Source of the DNA: Reichenbachiella agarivorans
Lineage (GTDB): Bacteria; Bacteroidota; Bacteroidia; Cytophagales; Cyclobacteriaceae
Direction: 5' to 3'
NCBI RefSeq assembly: GCF_025502585.1
Contig: NZ_CP106679.1
Coordinates: 2,945,501 to 3,009,500, forward strand
Length of the DNA: 64,000 nucleotides
Positions 7,443 through 15,866 of the stretch are shown one piece after another. The first letter of the stretch is position 1. Each line of letters opens with the position of its first letter. The notes below the pieces were generated by a model. It searched no databases, was not told the origin of the DNA, and saw nothing but the letters and a program-made list of their open reading frames with translations. Position numbers and translations under genes: made by a program.

Positions 7443-8696
7443 ATGAACATACTACGTAGCAGTCTGGCTTATTATCTCAATTCTTTTCGGGGATTTAGCA
7501 GAGAGGTGTGGTGGCTGGCACTGGCTACCTTGGTCAATCGTGCGGGTGCGATGGTGTTGCCTTTTCTTTCTCTCTACCTGACGAGCGCGCTCAATTTTTC
7601 GCTACAAGATGTGGGTTGGATTATGTCTGCTTTTGGGTTAGGGTCTTTTGCAGGGGCTTGGTTGGGCGGTGAACTGGCGCACAAGTTTGGTGCCTACCGC
7701 AGCATGATTTTTAGTTTGATCTCTAGTGCTGTGTTCTTTGTCATCCTCGGACAGTTGACGAGCTTCTGGGGGATCAGTTTGGGCATCTTCACTGTAGCTA
7801 TGGCAAGTGATATCTTTAGACCAGCGGTGTTTGTGTCGTTGGCGGCCTATGCGCGACCAGAAAATCGCGTCCGAGCCATTACCTTGATTCGTTTGGCTAT
7901 CAACTTGGGCTTTTCATTGGGACCTGCCGTAGGAGGTCTCATCATTGTGTTCATCAGTTATCAATCTTTGTTTTGGATAGATGGGGTGACTTGTTTCCTC
8001 GCAGGAATCATTATTTTGATTGGTCTGGTGGAGAAGAGAACCCAGCGCAAGGAGAAGGCAATAGATACCAGACATTCTCATCGCAGGATCTTGTCCGATG
8101 CGCGGTTTATGTTGTTTCTCGGAGCGGTTTTTTTGTTTTGCCTGTTGTTTGTGCAATACTTTTCAGTGATACCGGTGTATTACAAGGGACTGAGAGGTCT
8201 GTCCGAAGATGAGGTAGGGTGGCTACTATCGCTCAATGGACTGTTGATCTTTTTGGTAGAGATGCCGATTATTTATGCACTAGACAAGCGATCTACCAGA
8301 CCTTTTCTTGTGATGGTGATTGGCTCAGTTTGTTTGATGTTGAGTTTTGTTTTTCTTTTCATCCCAGGCTGGACAGGTGTGCTGGTGGTAGGTATGGTGT
8401 TGGCCACTTTTGCTGAGATTTTTTGTTTTCCCTATAGCAACAATTACGCGATGCAGCGAGGAGGAGCGGGCAATGAAGGGCGCTACATGGCCTATTATGC
8501 GATGACTTTTTCTCTGGCTCACATCGTGGGGCACAACTTTGGGATGCAAGTGTCTGATCAGCTGGGTTTTGAAACTTTGTTTGTCATCATGACCCTGCTT
8601 TCATTGGTCAGCGTATTGCTGTTTGCGTTGATTGGCAGGAAGGAAAACCAGGAGGAATTGACTGCCATAGAGCAATTGCCTCAGGTCTTGCCTTGA
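7443..8696 (+). CDS. MFS-type multidrug or metabolite exporter
   Basis: A 417-aa inner-membrane protein with about 12 hydrophobic segments in two blocks of six, the normal size for the major facilitator superfamily. The loop after the second helix carries the family signature (GGELAHKFGAYRSM, motif A-like). A basic central loop (EKRTQRKEKAID) separates the halves. The N-terminal half (VNRAGAMVLPFLSLYL) resembles the MdtH/YdeE drug-exporter branch. The substrate cannot be read from sequence. It is monocistronic, with no regulator beside it. Confidence 0.88.
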   Translation: MNILRSSLAYYLNSFRGFSREVWWLALATLVNRAGAMVLPFLSLYLTSALNFSLQDVGWIMSAFGLGSFAGAWLGGELAHKFGAYRSMIFSLISSAVFFVILGQLTSFWGISLGIFTVAMASDIFRPAVFVSLAAYARPENRVRAITLIRLAINLGFSLGPAVGGLIIVFISYQSLFWIDGVTCFLAGIIILIGLVEKRTQRKEKAIDTRHSHRRILSDARFMLFLGAVFLFCLLFVQYFSVIPVYYKGLRGLSEDEVGWLLSLNGLLIFLVEMPIIYALDKRSTRPFLVMVIGSVCLMLSFVFLFIPGWTGVLVVGMVLATFAEIFCFPYSNNYAMQRGGAGNEGRYMAYYAMTFSLAHIVGHNFGMQVSDQLGFETLFVIMTLLSLVSVLLFALIGRKENQEELTAIEQLPQVLP

Positions 8697-8774
8697 TTAT
8701 CAGTCCTTAGTTTTGTAGGATTGTAGATATTTTTCATTGGAGAGCGTTCACTTTCGCGCCATACTTTTATTCTT

Positions 8775-9032
8775 ATGTTTGACAGTTCGGATTACCCCAA
8801 GCCACTTGACGAATCTCTTTTTAATTCTTGGTTGGAAAATGGTCGCCTAAGCAAAATCTCCTATGCCTACTTGTTGATCATCTGGGACGAATTGGAGGGG
8901 AATTATTTGCCGTTATTGGTGGAACATCGTGACCGTATATCGGATTACGAGCAGTATGGCAATTCTACAGGCAGAGAATCTCTCGTGGCGGCCTATGATC
9001 TCTACTCTGAGTCCAGAATTACCTTTGTCTAA
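8775..9032 (+). CDS. Small hypothetical protein
   Basis: An 85-aa soluble, acidic, helix-rich protein with many aromatic residues (SYAYLLIIWDELEGNYLPLLVEH). I do not recognise the family. The start ATG at 8775 is preceded by an AT-rich stretch with a possible -7 element (TACTTTTA). A second frame overlaps its 3' half (8929-9345) but has no coding character. It lies between the MFS gene and an S41 protease gene, which gives no functional hint. Confidence 0.55.
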   Translation: MFDSSDYPKPLDESLFNSWLENGRLSKISYAYLLIIWDELEGNYLPLLVEHRDRISDYEQYGNSTGRESLVAAYDLYSESRITFV

Positions 9033-9341
9033 GGGACAGCCTTCAGTAATTTGTAGGTGCTTTGTGTTTTGGTTGCATACGACTGGTTTTAACCTACTAA
9101 TCCATAGACTTGATAATTTTGCGATTAATCGGAGCTTGATGAATATGCCTATTAGTCTTTTTTCTATATTTTTTATCAGAGTTACTTTATTTTGCCTTAT
9201 TGTGGATCAGCCCTCTTTAAGAATCGAACGCTGGTTTTTAGATTTAATTGAATCCAAACGAAGCGACCAAAACATGCCATCGATCAAGCAACGAACGATG
9301 GGTTTTGAGCATTGTAATATCAAATTTGACCATTTATTGAA
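9033..9341. other. Non-coding gap before the S41 protease gene
   Basis: AT-rich sequence with several stop codons in all frames apart from a weak overlapping frame. No hairpin terminator, repeat or RNA gene is seen. It presumably contains the promoter for the lipoprotein protease. Confidence 0.4.
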
Positions 9342-10868
9342 ATGATGAAACAGTTGAAATGGGGCTTTGCGCTGTGTTACTTGTTTACAACAGCATTGAC
9401 AGCTTGCAAAGACTACAGCGAAGGGGTAGAAGTGGATACCTACGAACCCAGTAGGACTGAGCTTACCTTGGACTCTATTTTTCTCTATGCCAAGGAGATA
9501 TACTTTTGGAATGATCAATTGCCTACGTATGAGGATTTTGCTCCACGCGCCTATGCTGCTAGTACCGACGATCTGAGTATTTTCGAAGAGGAACTATATG
9601 ATATTACCCAGTTTGCCATCAATAGTGAAACTGGGAGGCCGTATGAGTACAGACAGGGATATGCCGGCACCCCCAAGTACTCTTTTATTGAAGAAAATGA
9701 ATCTAATACCTCTGCTTTTGCGGTACTACAGTCGTCCTATCTGGATGGGACGGATGATGACTATGGATTTGCTTTGACTGCCATAGCGGCCAATGAAATC
9801 CGTGTGCGCTATGTGGTGACAGGTTCTACGGCATACAAGGCCGGGATTCGGCGCGGAGATATATTGATCGCAGTAGGTGGAGAAGAGGTGCGAGCAGATT
9901 CAAACGCAGATATCACCCGGATCAACAGTGCCTTTGATGGAGATACCTTTGAGTTGACGGTCATGGATCAGGATAGTGTTGTGTTGAATACCACTTTGGT
10001 TCGATCTACCTACACCATCAATCCTGTATTCAAAGACAGTGTGCTAGAAACCAGCGCTGGAAAAGTGGGTTATTTGGCCTACAGTACATTTAGCTCTCTG
10101 AGCAATAGTCAGGATGTGTTGGATGAGGTATTTGCTGAATTTGCGGCTGCCAATATCAAGGATGTAGTCATCGATCTTCGCTACAATGGTGGAGGGTATA
10201 TCGCCACAGCCGACTACTTGATCAATCAAATCATCCCATCCTCTCTCAACAATCGAGATATGTACGTCGAGCGCTACAATGAACTCATGCAAGGCGGTGA
10301 CGCGACCATCTTGGAGAATCAATTGCTCAAAGATGCCAATGGTGACAACATAGATTATCGTGGTAGGTATGCGAATTACAACGATCTGGACTATTCTGAA
10401 GACGGTAATACTTTTACTTTCAGCAAAGAAGGTGATTTGGAAACAATAGAAAATGTCTATGTCATTATCTCTGATGCCACGGCATCAGCCAGTGAGCTGG
10501 TCATTAATACCCTCAAGCCTTACCTCAATGTTATACTGATAGGTACTACTTCGTATGGGAAACCAGTTGGGTTTTTCGGGATCGAAATTGATGATTACAC
10601 CATGTACATTCCCAATTTCCAAACGGTAAATTCAGATGAGGAGGGAGATTATTTTGATGGCATGGTTCCCGATTTCGAAATTAACGATGATGTGACCAGA
10701 GATTTTGGAGATACAGAAGAATCCTGTTTGGCAACAGCTATTGCGATCATCACAGGGGATGGTACTACAGCTAGATCCTCATCCACAAGTTCTTATTCAC
10801 TACTACACTTGGGCAATATGCCCCATACCGCAGTGATGATAGAGCATAGGAGGACATTGAAACAATAG
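9342..10868 (+). CDS. S41-family (C-terminal processing type) peptidase lipoprotein
   Basis: A 508-aa exported serine peptidase. The signal peptide ends in the lipobox LTAC, so the protein is probably lipid-anchored in the periplasm or outer membrane. An N-terminal helical domain (about 30-130) is followed by a PDZ domain (about 150-225, with AGIRRGDILIAVGG) and the S41 catalytic domain. That domain has the strand DLRYNGGGY, the nucleophile in TASASELV (Ser384) and the general base in SYGKPVGF (Lys407). The Ser-Lys spacing is normal. Two adjacent ATGs (9342 and 9345) are possible starts. The low-complexity Ser/Thr tail (ARSSSTSSYS) is unusual. The substrate is unknown. Confidence 0.92.
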   Translation: MMKQLKWGFALCYLFTTALTACKDYSEGVEVDTYEPSRTELTLDSIFLYAKEIYFWNDQLPTYEDFAPRAYAASTDDLSIFEEELYDITQFAINSETGRPYEYRQGYAGTPKYSFIEENESNTSAFAVLQSSYLDGTDDDYGFALTAIAANEIRVRYVVTGSTAYKAGIRRGDILIAVGGEEVRADSNADITRINSAFDGDTFELTVMDQDSVVLNTTLVRSTYTINPVFKDSVLETSAGKVGYLAYSTFSSLSNSQDVLDEVFAEFAAANIKDVVIDLRYNGGGYIATADYLINQIIPSSLNNRDMYVERYNELMQGGDATILENQLLKDANGDNIDYRGRYANYNDLDYSEDGNTFTFSKEGDLETIENVYVIISDATASASELVINTLKPYLNVILIGTTSYGKPVGFFGIEIDDYTMYIPNFQTVNSDEEGDYFDGMVPDFEINDDVTRDFGDTEESCLATAIAIITGDGTTARSSSTSSYSLLHLGNMPHTAVMIEHRRTLKQ

Positions 10869-10985
10869 TCTTTTGAAACATGTCGCCAAGTACCCTTTAG
10901 GTAGATCCAACTAAAACCTACTAGAAGTATCTGTTATACTTTTGACGACAATGGTCTAATCTTGCGCTACTAATCTTTCGGATGT

Positions 10986-12167
10986 ATGAATAAGGGATTG
11001 TTGACGTTGGCCATTGGTGGTTTTGGTATTGGGATGACGGAATTTGTGATGATGGGTATCTTGCCCGATGTGGCTTTGGCGCTGGATGTCACGATTCCTG
11101 AGGCGGGACATTTTATCTCTGCCTATGCATTGGGTGTGGTGATAGGTGCACCATTGTTTTCAGCAATAGGAGGTCGCTGGCCATCCAATGTCGTACTGAT
11201 GTTGCTCATGGGTTGGTTTGCAGTATTCAATACCCTTTCCTCTTTTGCGAATAGCTACGAAACTTTGTTGGTTGCTCGTTTCTTATCAGGCATGCCTCAT
11301 GGTGCTTTCTTTGGGATTGGGGCTGTGGTCGCAGGTCAGATCTGTCGACCTGGCAAATCAGCCCAAGCCATCGCAATCATGTTTGGGGGATTGACAGTTG
11401 CCAATGTGATTGGTGTGCCGATTGGTACTTATTTAGGGCATCATTTTCATTGGAGTATTGCTTTTATGATCACAGGAGTGGTGGGGTTGGTTGCTCTCGC
11501 GAGTGTCAAACTATGGATGCCACAGATGCCAAAAGCTTCTACAGCTGGTTTTGCCGAGGATGCCAAGTTATTCAAGAACCCAGAACTTTGGGCGGTAATT
11601 TTGCTGACTACCATAGGTACAGGTGGGCTGTTTTGCTGGTACAGTTATATTGCTCCGTTGATTACGGAGGTAGCAGGTCACCCTGATTATGTGGTGAGCT
11701 ATGCTATGACCCTCGCAGGCATAGGCATGGTGATAGGGAATATAGTTGGAGCTAAATTGGTTGATTATTTTACACCTATTCATTCAGTGATTATCAGCTT
11801 TGCCACGATGGCAGTGTTGCTGATTGTGAACGTGTATGTGGCACACGATCCAGTGTTGATTTTGGTGATGACCTTTGTGATAGGAGTAGTGGCTTTTACG
11901 GTGGGTACGCCGATTCAGATGGTGATGATCAATACGGCCAAAGGTTCCGAAATCCTAGGCTCCTCTCTCAACCAAAGTGCCTTCAATATGGGCAATGCCT
12001 CTGGTGCATACTTTGCAGGTTTGCCTATCGCTATGGGTTATGGATTTACGTCAGCAGATGTGGTAGGAGCAGCCATGGCAACTGCCGGCGTATTGATCGC
12101 ATTTGGGATCATTTTGATGAGAAAACGGAAGAAAAATCTGGCGTCTCAGCAAACCATACTGCAATAA
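10986..12167 (+). CDS. MFS transporter, AraJ-like sugar or drug efflux branch
   Basis: A 393-aa membrane protein with about 12 segments. The N-terminus (GGFGIGMTEFVMMGILPDVA) and the fourth-helix motif (RFLSGMPHGAFFGIG) are typical of the AraJ/YdhP-like branch of MFS exporters. The tail is short and basic (RKRKKN). It lies convergent with a minus-strand PepSY-type gene, 16 bases from its end. The substrate is not evident. Annotation as arabinose efflux in relatives is not evidence of function here. Confidence 0.88.
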   Translation: MNKGLLTLAIGGFGIGMTEFVMMGILPDVALALDVTIPEAGHFISAYALGVVIGAPLFSAIGGRWPSNVVLMLLMGWFAVFNTLSSFANSYETLLVARFLSGMPHGAFFGIGAVVAGQICRPGKSAQAIAIMFGGLTVANVIGVPIGTYLGHHFHWSIAFMITGVVGLVALASVKLWMPQMPKASTAGFAEDAKLFKNPELWAVILLTTIGTGGLFCWYSYIAPLITEVAGHPDYVVSYAMTLAGIGMVIGNIVGAKLVDYFTPIHSVIISFATMAVLLIVNVYVAHDPVLILVMTFVIGVVAFTVGTPIQMVMINTAKGSEILGSSLNQSAFNMGNASGAYFAGLPIAMGYGFTSADVVGAAMATAGVLIAFGIILMRKRKKNLASQQTILQ

Positions 12168-12183
12168 CCAAAACGGCTCTTTC

Positions 12184-12687
12184 TTATATGAAGAGCATCA
12201 ATAATGTAAGAGCAAGTCCAGCGAGGGCAAAGTAGAGTCCTTTTTTGAATACACTTGTCCCAGGGATAAACATCCAGAAAGAAGACAATACGAAAAAGAA
12301 TAGCGAGACGCCAAAAAAGATATTGAGAAACGCCAAAGGCTTGCTACTCGTCGCTTTGTGCATGTGGGTCATTTTGTCTAACAAGTAGGGGAGTTCCTTC
12401 TTGGTATAGACGGCGGTCCTAGTTGTTTGGTCGTAGGTTCCTCCTTTGAAATAGACAATCTCGTCTTCAATTTTGTCTACATTGAATCTTTTCATTTCTA
12501 GTGCTTTGCCTAGATCTTTTACATCCGTACCTTCTGGCAATACTTTTTTGACTTCTGTCACTTTGTTGAAGGCATCTGTGTCTCTAAAAATCAGTACGAT
12601 TCCACTGAGTGCATATACTGCCATGATTCCCGCTAGGAAGAACCCCAAATAGCGATGATAAACCCTCATTTTCATGTTTGTATTCAT
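12184..12687 (-). CDS. PepSY-associated membrane protein
   Basis: A 167-aa protein with an N-terminal membrane helix (about 12-33), a periplasmic PepSY-like domain (about 40-115) and two C-terminal helices (about 120-165). The MRVYHRYLGFFLAGIMAVYALSG-type opening is typical of PepSY_TM proteins, and the HMHKATSSKPLAFLNIFFG segment resembles the later part of that family. It is much shorter than the 350-500-aa reductase-like members, so it is a compact version rather than a truncated one. It stands alone. Related proteins often occur with iron uptake or respiratory genes, none of which are nearby. Confidence 0.75.
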   Translation of the reverse strand: MNTNMKMRVYHRYLGFFLAGIMAVYALSGIVLIFRDTDAFNKVTEVKKVLPEGTDVKDLGKALEMKRFNVDKIEDEIVYFKGGTYDQTTRTAVYTKKELPYLLDKMTHMHKATSSKPLAFLNIFFGVSLFFFVLSSFWMFIPGTSVFKKGLYFALAGLALTLLMLFI

Positions 12688-12897
12688 ATGGGTAAGAATG
12701 ATATTTTGGTCGAATAACCCTTTGAAACCAGTTTAAAAAATAAAAATCCGAAGTTATCATCAAAAGAACTTTAATCCACTGATCACAGGAAAAAGAATCA
12801 TCCAAAACCCCATTTTTCTTGTTTCAAATTTACTTCGTCATACAGGATTGATGACCTCAAAATATGCTCAGTCATGTATCTTTGCCAAAAGAGCAAC

Positions 12898-13125
12898 ATG
12901 GAAATATTCAAACTGAAAGAAGGAGAGGAGTATATCGAACTCAACAATCTGATCAAAGCCCTAGGCTGGGTGATCACAGGCGGTGAGGCCAAAATCCGTA
13001 TCGATGAAGGTGAAGTCAGTGTCAATGGAGAGGTAGAGACACGCCGAAGAAAGAAGGTGCGTGCGGGTGAAACAGTTGCTTACGGGGAAGACATGGCTGT
13101 TGTTGAAGCAGGTACTAAAAGCTAA
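12898..13125 (+). CDS. RNA-binding S4 domain protein (YbcJ-like)
   Basis: A 75-aa protein that is essentially one S4 fold: a helix-turn-helix part (LNNLIKALGWVITGGEAKIRI) and the strand segment EGEVSVNGEVETRRRKKVRAG that contacts RNA. Relatives such as YbcJ bind structured RNA, and the partner RNA is unknown. The ATG at 12898 is preferred to an in-frame ATG at 12874, because the homologous part begins at MEIFKLKEG. A promoter-like TATCTTTG (12877-12884) also lies between the two, which would imply a very short leader. The DUF3817 gene follows 4 bases later, probably co-transcribed. Confidence 0.85.
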   Translation: MEIFKLKEGEEYIELNNLIKALGWVITGGEAKIRIDEGEVSVNGEVETRRRKKVRAGETVAYGEDMAVVEAGTKS

Positions 13126-13129
13126 AAGT

Positions 13130-13441
13130 ATGAATATCAAGACGTCCATAGGTAGGCTTAGGATTTTAGCCATATTAGAAGGTATCAGCTACTTGTTGTT
13201 TGGGATTACTATGCCGATGAAGTATATGCTGGATATCCCACAGCCCAATTATGTGGTAGGTATGGCTCATGGTTGGTTGTTCATATTGTATATCGGGATT
13301 TGTTTACAAAATGCTGTGATCTACAAGTGGAACTTCAAAATAGCTGCATTGGCACTGATAGCCTCCTTGCTTCCATTTGGTACTTTTATCGCAGATGCAA
13401 AGATCTTTAAACCTGCCAGCGATGTAGGTTCTAGCTCCTAG
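13130..13441 (+). CDS. DUF3817 small integral membrane protein
   Basis: A 103-aa protein with three hydrophobic segments (about 12-30, 42-62, 70-90). The family hallmarks are present: RILAILEGISYLLFG at the start and GMAHGWLFILYIG in the middle, where the His lies in the membrane. Function is unknown for the family. The start ATG lies 4 bases after the S4 gene stop, so translation is probably coupled. A 22-bp perfect inverted repeat follows 36 bases after its stop and may end the transcript. Confidence 0.88.
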   Translation: MNIKTSIGRLRILAILEGISYLLFGITMPMKYMLDIPQPNYVVGMAHGWLFILYIGICLQNAVIYKWNFKIAALALIASLLPFGTFIADAKIFKPASDVGSSS

Positions 13442-13477
13442 TCAAAGGATAAAGCCCCTCATTTGGTATGAATCCAT

Positions 13478-13528
13478 AAATCCCTAGATAGATTAATATA
13501 AAAATAATATTAATCTATCTAGGGATTT
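13478..13528. repeat. Perfect 22-bp inverted repeat (possible terminator)
   Basis: 13478-13499 pairs perfectly with 13507-13528 around a 7-nt loop (AAAAATA). The arm core is AATCCCTAGATAGATTAAT. There is only a short T run afterwards, so it is a weak Rho-independent terminator at best. The perfection and AT-rich arm suggest a palindromic intergenic element or a binding site. Confidence 0.7.
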
Positions 13529-13621
13529 TCATATATTTCGATTTGATAGATTAAAATGCTCTACATGGGCATGTTTAAAATTTATTTGAGAATAGAATTA
13601 ATATAAATCAAACCCGAAATA

Positions 13622-14806
13622 ATGGCCAAATCAACATCACCCGCAAAGGAAATACGTGTGACCTCCAAACAAGAGCGCGTCAAACTCTACGATTTTGCAT
13701 ACGAACAATCAGGAAAAGTCATGGGAGACCCTGATATTTTTGTGTCCAACCTTCAGCTCATTTACAACGGAGATCTGGTAGAGCCTGATTACAAAGGATT
13801 CTCGGATGAGGAAAAAGTCGAGCGCGTAAAACAAATCAAAGAACTGGAAAAGGAACTAAAGGCCAGTCAAGCTACGAATGCCAAAATCGAAACCGAAATC
13901 AAGGAAAAAGAAGCTGAAATAGAAAAGCACCGAGGTGAGGTATTGAAGATCCGTGAGATTAAAGCCAAGAATCACGAAAAACTCAAGGAAGAAAGCTTCA
14001 GTCCATTCAAGTTCATAGTCAATGTGTTCTTGTTGATCATGTTGTCGGTGTATTTGTTCTTTTTTTACATTTCCGCAGCATTTAAGGCACTTTATGTAGA
14101 TTTTGAAGGGATAGCGGAGAGTATCTCTGAGGGTGCAGGAGTAGGTAGCATCATGCCAGGAGCCTACGAGTTGGCTGAGGCCATACAGTACAATTACTTG
14201 TTGTTCTTGGTGCCATTTGTATTTTATTCTTTCGGTTGGGCATTTCACATTCTGTTGGAGATGAAGAGCAAACTGAGGTATGTGTTTTTGTCCGCGTTGA
14301 TCATTGTGACATTTACCGTCGACTTCCTGTTGGCATTGATCATTCACAACAATACTGAAAGTGCCAAAGAATTGATGGGACTTGGTTCTACACACTGGAG
14401 TGCCAGTTCTACCTTTTACATCATTTTGTTCTTAGGATTTCTAGTCTACATTATTTGGAGTATTCTGTTTGATTCTATGCTGAGAGAGTGGGACAAAAAA
14501 CAAGTGACCACTAATCTCAAGAGAATCATCAAGCACCATGAAAAGGATATCCAAAACTTAGAAAAGGACTTGATTAATCTGGATGAGATCAAGAAGAAGA
14601 TCGAAGATTATAGAGAAGACATCAGTACCATCATGTACGGTAGCCTTAAAAAGTACATTGATCAGTTTTCTGCAGGATGGGTATCTTATCTGTCTCCAGC
14701 CAATTTGAAAGATACCAAGCAGACCTGTCTACATCTCAAAAAGGAGTTTGAAGACAAACATGGAATCAAAAGCGGAACAGTCAAAGTAGTCAGTAAAAAA
14801 AGGTAG
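13622..14806 (+). CDS. Unrecognised four-helix membrane protein with two coiled coils
   Basis: A 394-aa protein of no family I can name. It has a soluble N-terminal part (1-60), a long charged coiled coil (about 61-122, very rich in Glu and Lys), membrane segments at about 129-151, 190-213, 219-242 and 262-284, a second coiled coil (about 292-335) and a soluble tail. Both coiled coils should lie on the same, cytoplasmic, side. The next gene, 15 bases downstream, encodes a VWA-like lipoprotein, and the two probably form one transcript. Together they resemble a transmembrane sensor or scaffold plus an external binding protein, which is inference. A strong palindrome separates them from the upstream genes. 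Confidence 0.7.
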   Translation: MAKSTSPAKEIRVTSKQERVKLYDFAYEQSGKVMGDPDIFVSNLQLIYNGDLVEPDYKGFSDEEKVERVKQIKELEKELKASQATNAKIETEIKEKEAEIEKHRGEVLKIREIKAKNHEKLKEESFSPFKFIVNVFLLIMLSVYLFFFYISAAFKALYVDFEGIAESISEGAGVGSIMPGAYELAEAIQYNYLLFLVPFVFYSFGWAFHILLEMKSKLRYVFLSALIIVTFTVDFLLALIIHNNTESAKELMGLGSTHWSASSTFYIILFLGFLVYIIWSILFDSMLREWDKKQVTTNLKRIIKHHEKDIQNLEKDLINLDEIKKKIEDYREDISTIMYGSLKKYIDQFSAGWVSYLSPANLKDTKQTCLHLKKEFEDKHGIKSGTVKVVSKKR

Positions 14807-14821
14807 ACAACCAGTAAGAAC

Positions 14822-15628
14822 ATGATGAAATCAAAAATGAATAGGATGATCAAAATGAAGAATCTCAACAGTCTCACAGCCTTACTAATGATCCTGTTGA
14901 TGGGGGCTTGTAGCATGCCTGTCAAGGAAAAGAAGGAAAAGGTTTTGAGAGCAAAGCATAACTATATCGTGTTGCTGGACTTGTCAGATCGCTTGATTAC
15001 CAGAGAGGATCAGCCTGAGCGAGATAAGCAAATAGTCAAGCAGATCTACACGATGTTTGAGGCAAAAGTCAAGAAGGAATTGTATGTAAAATCACGAGAT
15101 GAGATCAAAGTGGTGATTGCCCCGCAGAGAGGATCCAATTTGGATGTGGATACCTTCGAAGATGAGTTGTATGTGAACATGGAGAGCATCAGCAACATCC
15201 ATCGCAAGGCGAAAGAAGAGGAAAGACGAGACAGTTTTTATGCCAATGTAGACGAACTGTACAAACAAGCAGTCTTCAGTAAGAATCGTGAAGATTATCA
15301 TGGTGCTGATATATGGAAGTATTTCTATGAGGACTTGAAAGTCGACTATGTCAAGGATTCCTTGTCCGAGAACTATCTCTTTATTTTGACAGATGGGTAT
15401 CCTATCGTAGGGAAAAATCAGAATAAACTCAATGAGATCACCTCAAAATATCCAGGATTGCAAGTCGTATTGATGGAAGCCGCACCAAGGGACAAGGACA
15501 TGGAGTGGGATCGTGTGATGGACATCTGGAAAGAGTGGTTTGATAAGATTGGTGTAGAAAAATACACTTTGATCAAGCGTGGTGCAATCACCAAAGAACT
15601 AGAACAACTGAATGATTTGATCAAATAG
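14822..15628 (+). CDS. VWA-like lipoprotein, partner of the preceding membrane protein
   Basis: A 268-aa exported protein. Its signal peptide ends in the lipobox LMGAC (Cys30 from this start), with several possible start ATGs (14822, 14825, 14855). The mature part looks like a von Willebrand A fold: a first strand with a MIDAS-like DLSD (residues 53-56, where the classical form is DxSxS) and a later strand NYLFILTDG with the Thr-Asp-Gly of the metal site (190-192). A charged helical insert lies at about 125-160. It lies 15 bases after the coiled-coil membrane gene. The fold is inferred by eye. The metal site is incomplete compared with the consensus, so ligand binding is uncertain. Confidence 0.68.
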   Translation: MMKSKMNRMIKMKNLNSLTALLMILLMGACSMPVKEKKEKVLRAKHNYIVLLDLSDRLITREDQPERDKQIVKQIYTMFEAKVKKELYVKSRDEIKVVIAPQRGSNLDVDTFEDELYVNMESISNIHRKAKEEERRDSFYANVDELYKQAVFSKNREDYHGADIWKYFYEDLKVDYVKDSLSENYLFILTDGYPIVGKNQNKLNEITSKYPGLQVVLMEAAPRDKDMEWDRVMDIWKEWFDKIGVEKYTLIKRGAITKELEQLNDLIK

Positions 15629-15653
15629 AGTGTAGTTTCAAAAATTGAAGACC

Positions 15654-15782
15654 AAGAGGACGTCTAATACCAGTAAAGCTGTCAGGCTGAGGTTCTCTAA
15701 GCCTTGCTGCTAATCGCAGACACACATTTCGAGTTCCTCAATGTGACAGTACAGATAAAGGTGACCTTTAAGACGTCCTCTT
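15654..15782 (+). ncRNA. Candidate structured RNA, about 130 nt
   Basis: A 12-bp perfect closing stem (15654-15665 with 15771-15782) encloses further nested pairing: CTGTCA (15679-15684) with TGACAG (15744-15749), and TGAGG (15688-15692) with CCTCA (15736-15740). Small inner hairpins are possible around 15685-15720. There is no coding frame. It lies between the VWA lipoprotein and the histidine kinase. The long rod with an open centre is reminiscent of 6S-like RNAs, but I cannot confirm any family. The strand is not determined by the pairing; plus is assumed from the neighbouring genes. Confidence 0.45.
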
Positions 15783-15866
15783 TGTTGTTAGAACGAAATG
15801 GCTCTGTGCCATATCATAATTCTGGTCTCACTTTAGTCTGGAATCTAAAATCTAGTATCTTTAAAA

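Noticed and set aside
8929-9345. A 138-codon frame overlapping the 85-aa gene
   Set aside because: It begins inside the small gene in another frame and has no recognisable features. Its end overlaps the S41 protease start.
12877-12884. TATCTTTG as the promoter of the S4-domain gene
   Set aside because: The element is only 13 bases before the preferred ATG, implying an almost leaderless transcript, and no -33 match lies at normal spacing. Mentioned in the gene entry only.
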